Assembly (NCBI GenBank): GCA_020883125.1
Contig: JAHREW010000028.1
Span: 20,124 to 84,123, forward strand
Length of the DNA stretch: 64,000 nucleotides
Direction: 5' to 3'
From: Microcoleus sp. CAWBG506
GTDB taxonomy: Bacteria > Cyanobacteriota > Cyanobacteriia > Cyanobacteriales > Microcoleaceae
A program made the position numbers and the translations under genes. Shown here one piece after another: positions 43,654 to 51,825 of this stretch (position 1 is its first letter; each line of letters begins with the position of its first letter). The notes below the pieces were generated by a model. It did no database searches. It had not been told where the DNA came from and saw only the letters and a program-made list of their open reading frames with translations.

Positions 43654-46600
43654 ATGAACCCTAACTTAGGAATTAACATCGCCGGCTACATCAACGGTGA
43701 ATTTGGAGTGGGAGAAGGAGTCAGAGCAAATATTAGATCCGTAGAAGCAGCCCACATTCCCTTCACTATCAACAATTTCACCCGCAGTCCCCACCGCAGT
43801 CAAGACACCACCTATCAAAACTTCAGCCCAGACAATCCTTATCCCATAAACCTGATTCAAGTCAACGCCGATGAAGTCAACACTTTCTTAAAACATTCTG
43901 GTTCCAGCTATTTTAAAAATCGCTACAATATCGGCTTTTGGGCCTGGGAAATGCCAGAATTTCCTCAAAAATGGCAACCAGTATTTGACAACTTTCACGA
44001 AATCTGGACTTACAGCAACTACTGCGCCGAAGCAATTTCCATAGTATCGCAAATTCCAGTCATCAAAATCATGCCCAGCATTGATTTAGCCCCATCTTCC
44101 CTGAACAGAAAATCCCTGAATTTACCAGAAAATAAATTTATTTTCCTATTTATATTCGACTTTTCCAGCCTCATTGAACGGAAAAATCCTTTGGCCGCCA
44201 TTCAAGCATTTAAGCAAGCTTTTGGTCAAGACGAGCGCGTACTATTGATCCTCAAATCTTCCAACTCAGACAAACATATCAAAGATTTAGCATTGTTAGA
44301 AGCAGCCATCGCAAATGCGACCAATATTCAACATATAGACGGACATTTATCAAAAAATGAAATAAATAGTTTGCTCTACAATTGTGACTGTTATGTATCC
44401 CTACATCGCTGTGAAGGATTTGGTTTAACCATGGCCGAAGCCATGTTTTATGGCAAACCCGTAATTGCTACTGCTTATTCATCAAATACAGAATTTATGA
44501 ATGTGGGTAATAGCTTTTTAGTCAAATATAAATTAATTCCCCTTGAGGCAGATTGTGGTCCTTACAAAAAAGGCAATTTTTGGGCAGAACCGGATACAGA
44601 ACACAGCGCTTATTTAATGCGACATATATTCAATAATTACGGGGAAGCTCAACAAGTAGGAGCGATAGCTGCGCAGGAAATTAAGACTTTACTAAGTCCG
44701 TCAACTGTAGGTAAGAAAATTCAAAAACGTTTGGAATATATTGCTCAAATCACGCAGAATTTTCAAGATTTAAACAATTCAAAAAGTGCCATGCTAAATC
44801 ATCCCCAAACAGTACAACCTTTAGTGAGTATTTGCATTCCCACATATAACGGAGCAGCATTTATTGGCGAAGCAATTGAGAGTGCTTTGGCTCAGACTTA
44901 TCCTAATATAGAAGTGATTATATCCGACGATGGCTCCACGGACCAAACAATTGCGATCGCCCAATCATTCACCTCAACAACCTCAGTAGATTTACGCATC
45001 ATCCTCCACCGCAATTATGGCCTGTCGCAAAACTGGAACTTCTGCATTTCCCAAGCTAAAGGTAAATACATTAAATTTCTGTTTCAAGACGACTTACTCA
45101 CACCAGAATGTATTGAAAAAATGGTCGAAATTGCCGAAACACACCAAAATATAGGCATGATTTTTTCACCCCGTGGGATTACCATAGACGCATCTGAATC
45201 CAATCCTATTTTACAAAAAGCTTCCAAATCAATTAAAGATTTGTACAAAGGTTGGTCAAATTTAAAACCGATTCAGCCCGGACAAGAATTACTAGCAGAT
45301 CCTAACTGCTTAAACAACCCCATCAACAAAATTGGTGAACCGACTACCGTCCTAATTGCCGCCCGCGTTTTTGCCGAAATCGGATTATTTGATTCGGGAT
45401 TATCTCAGTATGTAGACTTAGATATGTGGTGGCGAATTATGGGAAATTATCACATCGGATTTGTCCCTGAAACACTCTCCTCACTGCGGATTCATCCCGA
45501 ACAACAAACTTGGAAAAATTTATCTGCGGGCGAAAATCATAAAGATGTAGTCAGATTTTACCAGAAACTCCTAACTAGCCCAGAATACGGTTTTTTGAAT
45601 CCCCAAATCAAACAGACTATTCAACAAAAATTAGGTGCCAAAACTCAGCGTAATTACTCTGAATTATCTAAGCTAATTCAAGATTATCACAAATCGCCAA
45701 GTAATGAGTCTACTGTCGGAAAAGTGCGAAAATACCGCCTACAAATGGCTAGATATTGGCTGAATTTACCAGCAGAGCAATGTGAAAATGCTTACAGGGG
45801 AGACATGGGCAAAGCTCACCAATTGCTACTAGATAGTGGTATCAAACATGAAACCATGACTGAGGAAGAACAAAGTTTTGTCCAGGAGTTATGTTCCACT
45901 TTGTCTCTAGGAGGAGAACTTATATATAGGCTGCAATATCTGCTAGCAGCTATGCTGTACCGCGACGCTTATCAGTTGCCATTATCCTATCAAAATGCAG
46001 CTATTCCTCAGTGGTTTTTTGACGGTTTTTTGAAATTCCTGTTTCAGTCTCCTATTTATTTTCAAGAAGCTGGAGAGGTTGCAGGATATGCTCAGTATTT
46101 GCAGCGTTTAATAGAGTACGTGGCTGGGAATATTGCCAGTTTTCCGGCTACGGAAATTTGGCGTTATTTGGCGCAGTTTATTGCGGAAAATCTCAGCTTG
46201 AAAAGCTTGTATTTCAGCGAAGGCAATCTCGTTGATGTTGGTAAGTTAAGAGCTAATATTATTGAGTATCATTTGAGGAATATAGGGTGTAAAATAGACT
46301 TTAATTTTGAGCAGGCAGCCCCTGTCGGCAGTAAAATTAAGTTAGGGATTTTACTGGATCAAATCTGTGCCGAACCAGAGACTTTTGCCGCCTTGGCAAG
46401 TTGTGAATATTTAGATAGAAACAAGTTTGAAATTATTGTGTATAATTTCTATCCTCTGCCACAGGATTCCTTGGGTAAATACTTTGAAAGTCGGGTTGAC
46501 AAGGTAGTACACCTGTCAGCAGACTTGCTCAGTCAAGTAGAGGAAATGCGATCGCACAATTTAGACATTCTGCTCCTGGGCACCAATACCACCGACACCC

Positions 46601-47457
46601 CCAAACCTAGCACTTTGCTGTCCCTACACCGACTAGGGCGGCTCCAAATAGCTGCTGCTCTATCGATGCCGGTGACTACCTGGGCTCGCAATATCGATCG
46701 CTTCTTGACCGGAAATTTGACATCCCCCCCAGATGCACCCCCAGAGTATCGGGGAAAATTAATCACTTTAGAAGGCTCAGGAGTTTGTTTCAGTTATCCT
46801 GTAACCTCAGAAAAATCCACTGTGAAACCCACAAGAACCAGTTGGGGTGCAACGGAGCAATCTGTAATATTTATGTCCGGTGTCACAGCTTTTAAAATCA
46901 TCCCAGAATTGAGAGCGACTTGGGCAAAAATAATTGCCTCAACACCGAATTCGATCTTAGTTTTATATCCCTTTCATTCGCGCCGGGAAAAATTTCCCAT
47001 GATGTCTTTTTATCACCAAATGCGATCGCTATTTGCGGAATTTGGGATTGACAAACAGCGATTGGTGATGCTCAAGGCACTGCCGACGGCTGCCGATTAC
47101 CAAGAATGTTTGAAATTAGCTGATATATATTTAGACTCCTATCCCGATAGCGACGCTGCATCCCTAGTAGCACCGCTGTTGGCGGGGTTGCCGGTGGTGG
47201 TGAGAGTCGGCCAAACCGGGCGCTCTCGACAATGTGCAGCAGTAATCGCAGAACTACAACTTCCTGAATTGGTAGCAAACAGCGAGAATTCTTATGTGGA
47301 GATTAGCAAAGCATTGGGAAGTAACCCAGAATTGCGCCGGCACTATCGGGATCGAGTCCAAAGCCAAATGGCTACCAACCCAAAATTGTTGGACAGTCGC
47401 GCTTACTCCTTTAAACTCGGAACACTGTTGGAAGAGATATTTTTCAAGGGGATTTAA
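43654..47457 (+). CDS. Triple glycosyltransferase fusion GT4-GT2-GT41-like
   Basis: 1267 residues. Residues 1-375 are a GT4 domain (INGEFGVGEGVRANIRSVEA, DFSSLIERKNPLAAIQAF, and the donor motif CEGFGLTMAEAMFYGKPVIA). Residues 385-680 are a GT2 (VSICIPTYNGAAFIGEAIE, EVIISDDGSTDQT, FLFQDDLLTPECIEKM). From about 690 a helical region leads to a C-terminal domain like O-GlcNAc/HMW1C-type transferases (GT41): LGILLDQICAEPETFAALAS, then IDRFLTG, ASLVAPLLAGLPVVVRVG and TGRSRQCAAV. The GHP motif of GT41 reads SMP here, so catalysis is uncertain. It probably glycosylates a surface protein or glycan. Placed directly before the type I secretion genes. Confidence 0.82.
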   Translation: MNPNLGINIAGYINGEFGVGEGVRANIRSVEAAHIPFTINNFTRSPHRSQDTTYQNFSPDNPYPINLIQVNADEVNTFLKHSGSSYFKNRYNIGFWAWEMPEFPQKWQPVFDNFHEIWTYSNYCAEAISIVSQIPVIKIMPSIDLAPSSLNRKSLNLPENKFIFLFIFDFSSLIERKNPLAAIQAFKQAFGQDERVLLILKSSNSDKHIKDLALLEAAIANATNIQHIDGHLSKNEINSLLYNCDCYVSLHRCEGFGLTMAEAMFYGKPVIATAYSSNTEFMNVGNSFLVKYKLIPLEADCGPYKKGNFWAEPDTEHSAYLMRHIFNNYGEAQQVGAIAAQEIKTLLSPSTVGKKIQKRLEYIAQITQNFQDLNNSKSAMLNHPQTVQPLVSICIPTYNGAAFIGEAIESALAQTYPNIEVIISDDGSTDQTIAIAQSFTSTTSVDLRIILHRNYGLSQNWNFCISQAKGKYIKFLFQDDLLTPECIEKMVEIAETHQNIGMIFSPRGITIDASESNPILQKASKSIKDLYKGWSNLKPIQPGQELLADPNCLNNPINKIGEPTTVLIAARVFAEIGLFDSGLSQYVDLDMWWRIMGNYHIGFVPETLSSLRIHPEQQTWKNLSAGENHKDVVRFYQKLLTSPEYGFLNPQIKQTIQQKLGAKTQRNYSELSKLIQDYHKSPSNESTVGKVRKYRLQMARYWLNLPAEQCENAYRGDMGKAHQLLLDSGIKHETMTEEEQSFVQELCSTLSLGGELIYRLQYLLAAMLYRDAYQLPLSYQNAAIPQWFFDGFLKFLFQSPIYFQEAGEVAGYAQYLQRLIEYVAGNIASFPATEIWRYLAQFIAENLSLKSLYFSEGNLVDVGKLRANIIEYHLRNIGCKIDFNFEQAAPVGSKIKLGILLDQICAEPETFAALASCEYLDRNKFEIIVYNFYPLPQDSLGKYFESRVDKVVHLSADLLSQVEEMRSHNLDILLLGTNTTDTPKPSTLLSLHRLGRLQIAAALSMPVTTWARNIDRFLTGNLTSPPDAPPEYRGKLITLEGSGVCFSYPVTSEKSTVKPTRTSWGATEQSVIFMSGVTAFKIIPELRATWAKIIASTPNSILVLYPFHSRREKFPMMSFYHQMRSLFAEFGIDKQRLVMLKALPTAADYQECLKLADIYLDSYPDSDAASLVAPLLAGLPVVVRVGQTGRSRQCAAVIAELQLPELVANSENSYVEISKALGSNPELRRHYRDRVQSQMATNPKLLDSRAYSFKLGTLLEEIFFKGI

Positions 47458-47618
47458 ATGTGAGATGGGGCGGGTTCCCGTACCTACCCACCAGCAGATT
47501 GATGTTTGTAGAATCCGCTCTCAGGCCTGTTTTGGAGAATGTTGCCAGATGTAGTTGTTAGGGAACCCCCCCGAAAACCAAGCGTCAGGAAACAAACAGG
47601 AAGAGCGTTAGCCCGCTA

Positions 47619-47729
47619 ATGGTCTGCTATTATCGGGAAACTGAGGTAGCGCAAATTCTGCCAAATATAGCCCACCGGCTACCTGGTGTCGATCGAAAAG
47701 CGGTGAAAGCTGTCGTCAGCACCCGTTAA
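47619..47729 (+). CDS. Possible 36-residue small protein
   Basis: Reading frame MVCYYRETEVAQILPNIAHR, continuing LPGVDRKAVKAVVSTR. Amphipathic and not low-complexity. No good ribosome-binding site is visible. It lies in the 414-bp gap between the triple-GT gene and the secretion operon; the rest of that gap shows nothing recognised. Might be a gene fragment instead. Confidence 0.25.
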   Translation: MVCYYRETEVAQILPNIAHRLPGVDRKAVKAVVSTR

Positions 47730-47871
47730 AACGATCGAAAAGTAATAAGTTTACTCGGCTAGTCCTAGTAAATTCTATGGAATTATAACTGTTAGTGGTT
47801 TAGTGGTTGTCGCTCTTTTCCTACCACAGTTAGATTAAAAGGGGAAGCGCAAGTCAGTTGGAGACAAAAAA

Positions 47872-48621
47872 ATGACAGGACTTTTTCAAATCGGGGATAA
47901 ATTACTGCAAGCTCAGGATATGCCATCGCTCCTGAAGCGCTATCAGTTGATGCCACAATTTTTGCGTGGCGTAATCATCGACCAAGCGATCGCATCCTTC
48001 AGTTGCAGCGACGAAGAACGCCAATCCGCCTTGGAGAACTTTCTGGTTCAGTACCAACTGACAGCCCCCGAAGCCAGAGAAGCTTGGCTTCGCAGCCAGC
48101 ATATGACCCTAGAAGAACTTCAAGAAATGGTCACCAGACCCTTGCTGATCGAAAAATTCAAGCAAGAAACTTGGAGACCTAAAGTAGATAACTATTTTTT
48201 AACCCGCAAAGCCAGCCTAGACCACGTAGTCTATTCCCTGGTCCGCACTAAAAATCCAGCATTAGCCAACGAACTATACTTTCGCATCTCGGAAGGGGAA
48301 CAAAGCTTTGCTGAAGTGGCCCAGCAATTTTCCGAAGGCCCAGAGTCCAAGTCCGGCGGCTTGTTAGGACCAGTACCCCTCAGCCAGCCGCACCCAGCAA
48401 TCAGTAAACTTTTGTCAGTGAGCAAACCAAATCAACTTTGGCCGCCACGTCCTCTGGCAGAATGGATGGTCATTATTCGACTAGAAAAATTCATGCCAGC
48501 TCAGCTAGACGAATCCATGCGACTGCACTTAATTAACGAACTATTTGAAACCTGGGTCGCCGAACAAATATCGAAAATAGGCCCGCTACAGCCGCTCTCT
48601 TCGGTGTCTTCAATCTCATGA
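47872..48621 (+). CDS. Parvulin-type peptidylprolyl isomerase
   Basis: 249 residues. The N-terminal 110 residues are SurA/PrsA-like helices (LPSLLKRYQLMPQFLRGVII). The parvulin domain is residues about 125-215: SLVRTKNPALANELYFRISE, FAEVAQQFSEGPESKSGGLLG, PLAEWMVIIRLEKF. No signal peptide is visible, so it stays in the cytoplasm. In cyanobacteria a protein of this type commonly precedes HlyB/HlyD-like genes, as here, which suggests it keeps the exported substrate foldable. The next gene starts 158 bp on; the gap has a heptamer repeat. Confidence 0.85.
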   Translation: MTGLFQIGDKLLQAQDMPSLLKRYQLMPQFLRGVIIDQAIASFSCSDEERQSALENFLVQYQLTAPEAREAWLRSQHMTLEELQEMVTRPLLIEKFKQETWRPKVDNYFLTRKASLDHVVYSLVRTKNPALANELYFRISEGEQSFAEVAQQFSEGPESKSGGLLGPVPLSQPHPAISKLLSVSKPNQLWPPRPLAEWMVIIRLEKFMPAQLDESMRLHLINELFETWVAEQISKIGPLQPLSSVSSIS

Positions 48622-48740
48622 AGATATAGCAATGAGGGGTCAGTTACCCCCCATTGACCCGTTGGACTGTGGAGACTCGATCGACTAACTCCGCATCCTG
48701 ACAACCATCAAACAGTAAAGGGTGCGACTCAATTTTTCAA

Positions 48741-48777
48741 TCTAAAATCTAAAATCTAAAATCTAAAATCTAAAATC
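48741..48777. repeat. Heptamer tandem repeat tctaaaa
   Basis: Five copies of a 7-mer directly abutting the HlyB-like start codon (ATG at 48780), occupying the place where a ribosome-binding site would be. Confidence 0.9.
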
Positions 48778-48779
48778 GG

Positions 48780-51700
48780 ATGACTTCTTCCGCTGTTTCC
48801 CCATCTCAGATTCAGGATTTCCTGGCTCAAACTCCCCCTTTTGACCGACTCTCGGAGACGGCACTCACCGCTTTGGTGGCGAAATGCCAACTGTTAGGTT
48901 ATCGCACCGGGCAGCCCCTGTTTGAACGGGAAAAAATGCCGACTCAGGTGGCAATTATCTATGATGGTCAGGCCCGACTCCTGGGCTTTGACCAGCGCTC
49001 TCAACGCCACGTCAGTTTACGATTGGTACAGCCCAAGGAAATTCTCGGCTGGGCGGGTTTGCTCAGGTGTGTTCCTTGCGAAACTGCGATCGCCTCTACA
49101 AATGTAATTGCGATCGTCATACAAGCAGAAGATTTTCTCAGCTTACTCGAAAAACAGCCGCAATTTGGAGAAGCCTTTCGCGAACATTGTTCCTTGAGCG
49201 AAGTATTTGAACTGTTAAGCCTAGAATTGCAGCGCCAGGCCGATTCCTCCTCTAACCTCAAGGACATCACTGTGCAAGCTTGGCAAGATGCAAAAGTGAT
49301 AAATCTGCCCAATGGTAACAAAAAAACCCAAGAGCTCGCCAAAGAGTTAGAGGGCGATCGCATTTGGCTAGTCAGCAGTGGCGTCTTGGGCGACTTTCCC
49401 ACCGGCAGTCGCTTACATCTTAACGGCGAAGCCAAATCCCTAAAAGTAGAAGGCCGCCTGGGCACTCGCTTGGTAGGCTTCCGGGAACCCCCACCACCAA
49501 CACCAGAAGCAGATCCCCTAAACGATCCCACAGAAATCGAACCAGGAGACTTGGAGAACCAAAGTCTCTTTGACAAAGTAACCATCGCCCCACCGCGTCC
49601 CCCAGAACCCTCATCGGGCCAAACCAAGGATGCTGCTAAATACCCAGTTTTCCGGGGCCGAGGGCAAATAGACGGGCCACTAGCTTGCTTCCAGATGTTA
49701 AGCAAGTATTTTGGCATGAAGTTTCGTCGAGATATCATCCGCAAAGTTCTCGACAATCAGTTAAAAACCGCTGGTTCTATCAGTATCCAAGCCTGCGGTG
49801 CGATCGCCCAAAGCATCGGCCTGACACCTCAAATGGCCCAAGTACCAGCAGAAGCCATCAACCGCATCAAAGCCCCGGTAATGATTAAATGGAAAGACAG
49901 CTTTGCCATTATTTACAGCATTACCGAGCAGGAATTAACCATCGCCAGCCCCGAAGAAGGGCTGATGCGAAAGCGCGTAGCTCAGTTTAGAGAAGTCTGG
50001 GGAGAATCAGGAGAAGTCCTGCTGCTACAAGCCCCGCAAGTTGAACAAAAAGAGCAGTTCAGCTTCTGGTGGTTCGTGCCAGCCTTGATGGAACACAAGA
50101 CAGTATTTATTGAGGTGTTGCTCGCCTCGTTTTTTGTACAGCTATTCGGTCTTGCCAATCCCTTAATTAGCCAAGTAATTATTGATAAAGTATTAGGTCA
50201 ACGCAGCATTGACACCCTAGATATTTTAGGGGCATTTCTGTTAGGAGTTGCCTTGTTTGAAGGACTCCTCAATGCTTTGCGTACCTTTTTGTTCATAGAC
50301 ACTTCCAACCGCATAGATGTCAAATTGAGTGCCGAAGTCATCGACCACTTACTCCGGCTTCCCCAGAATTACTTTGACAATCGGCGCGTGGGAGATTTGG
50401 TCTACAAATTTAGCATGATGGGCCAGATTCGGGAATTCATGACCGGTACAGCCCTGACAGTAGTTCTCGATGCAGTATTTTCGGTGGTTTACGTCGCCGT
50501 GATGCTCTCCTACAGCGTCCAGCTAACCTTCGTCTCTTTGGCCGTCGTACCAGTGCTTGCCCTGATGATCGTGCTGATCAATCCCCTGGTGCTGCGCCTG
50601 ATTAAACAAAGAAATATGCGTTTTGCTGACTCTCAATCTTATTTAGTAGAAGTAGTCAGCGGGATTCAAACTGTTAAGGCGCAAAATATTGAATTGAAAT
50701 CCCGCTGGGAGTGGTCTAGCCGCTATGCTAAATACATTACTGCCAGTTTTAAAACTATTATTACGGGGACTACAGCCGGTACAGTTAGTAGCTTCTTAAA
50801 CCAAGTTGGTAACTTAGCTCAGTTGTGGGTGGGAGCTTATTTAGTATTGAAAAATGACATCACTTTGGGTCAGTTAATTGCTTTCCGAATTATTTCGGGG
50901 AACGTGACAGGTTCATTGCTCAGGTTTGTCAGCGTTTGGCAGAGTTTCCAAGAGGTGTCAATGTCGATCGATATGCTTAAGGATGTCGTCGATACGCCCA
51001 CGGAAACTAGCGATGAAGACCGCAGTAACATCCCGATGCCCGCAATTCAAGGACAGGTGGCCTATGAGGAGGTTTCTTTCCGATTCCTGGAGAGCGGTTC
51101 CCTGCAATTGGCCAATGTGAATTTGGAATTTCCGCCTGGTAGTTTTGTAGGAATTGTGGGGGGAAGTGGTTCCGGTAAGAGTACAGCGATGAAGCTGTTG
51201 CAGCGTCTTTATCCGCCACTTTCTGGTCGGATTTTTATTGACGGATATGACATTGCTAAGGTGGAATTGTATTCCCTCCGCAGCCAACTTGGGGTGGTGC
51301 TCCAAGATACTTTGTTGTTTAACTGTACGGTGCAGGAAAATATTGCTCTGAGCAATCCCGACGCGAGCACGGATGAGATTGTCCGAGCTGCGAAACTAGC
51401 AGTAGCCCACGATTTTATTATGGGCTTACCCGCTGGCTATAATACGGTAGTGGGAGAGCGGGGTTCTTCGCTTTCTGGGGGTCAAAGGCAACGTTTGGCG
51501 ATCGCCCGGACAATCTTGCAAAACCCCAGACTGCTGATTTTGGACGAAGCTACCAGCGCCCTAGACTATCATTCCGAACGCCAAGTTTGTAATAACTTAG
51601 CAGAAGCTTTTAAAGGTCGCACGGTGTTTTTCATTACTCACCGTCTGACTACCATCCAAAATGCGGATGTGATTATTATGATGGATCAAGGTGCTGTAGT

Positions 51701-51785
51701 CGAGCAGGGAACTCATAAAGAATTAATGAGTCTTAAAGGGCGTTACTATTGCCTCTTCCAACAACAAGAGTCATCTAACACTTGA
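48780..51785 (+). CDS. HlyB-like type I secretion ABC transporter with cNMP-binding domain
   Basis: 1001 residues. Order: cyclic-nucleotide-binding-like domain (about 15-140, PPFDRLSETALTALVAKCQLL), Pro-rich linker (about 230-285), C39-like domain (about 295-420), six-helix ABC membrane region (about 440-725), nucleotide-binding domain (about 760-1000). NBD: GIVGGSGSGKSTAM, signature LSGGQRQRLAIAR, Walker B LLILDEATSALD, and H-loop ITHR. In the C39 domain the catalytic Cys and His are gone (QIDGPLACFQ for the usual Q...DCGxAC; KDSFAIIY for the HF), so it is a substrate-docking domain as in HlyB and not a protease. Exports a protein together with the HlyD-like protein and an outer-membrane partner not in the window. 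Confidence 0.92.
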   Translation: MTSSAVSPSQIQDFLAQTPPFDRLSETALTALVAKCQLLGYRTGQPLFEREKMPTQVAIIYDGQARLLGFDQRSQRHVSLRLVQPKEILGWAGLLRCVPCETAIASTNVIAIVIQAEDFLSLLEKQPQFGEAFREHCSLSEVFELLSLELQRQADSSSNLKDITVQAWQDAKVINLPNGNKKTQELAKELEGDRIWLVSSGVLGDFPTGSRLHLNGEAKSLKVEGRLGTRLVGFREPPPPTPEADPLNDPTEIEPGDLENQSLFDKVTIAPPRPPEPSSGQTKDAAKYPVFRGRGQIDGPLACFQMLSKYFGMKFRRDIIRKVLDNQLKTAGSISIQACGAIAQSIGLTPQMAQVPAEAINRIKAPVMIKWKDSFAIIYSITEQELTIASPEEGLMRKRVAQFREVWGESGEVLLLQAPQVEQKEQFSFWWFVPALMEHKTVFIEVLLASFFVQLFGLANPLISQVIIDKVLGQRSIDTLDILGAFLLGVALFEGLLNALRTFLFIDTSNRIDVKLSAEVIDHLLRLPQNYFDNRRVGDLVYKFSMMGQIREFMTGTALTVVLDAVFSVVYVAVMLSYSVQLTFVSLAVVPVLALMIVLINPLVLRLIKQRNMRFADSQSYLVEVVSGIQTVKAQNIELKSRWEWSSRYAKYITASFKTIITGTTAGTVSSFLNQVGNLAQLWVGAYLVLKNDITLGQLIAFRIISGNVTGSLLRFVSVWQSFQEVSMSIDMLKDVVDTPTETSDEDRSNIPMPAIQGQVAYEEVSFRFLESGSLQLANVNLEFPPGSFVGIVGGSGSGKSTAMKLLQRLYPPLSGRIFIDGYDIAKVELYSLRSQLGVVLQDTLLFNCTVQENIALSNPDASTDEIVRAAKLAVAHDFIMGLPAGYNTVVGERGSSLSGGQRQRLAIARTILQNPRLLILDEATSALDYHSERQVCNNLAEAFKGRTVFFITHRLTTIQNADVIIMMDQGAVVEQGTHKELMSLKGRYYCLFQQQESSNT

Positions 51786-51825
51786 TAACCAAACAATTAC
51801 CAAATAACTAATAACAAGTAAACCA

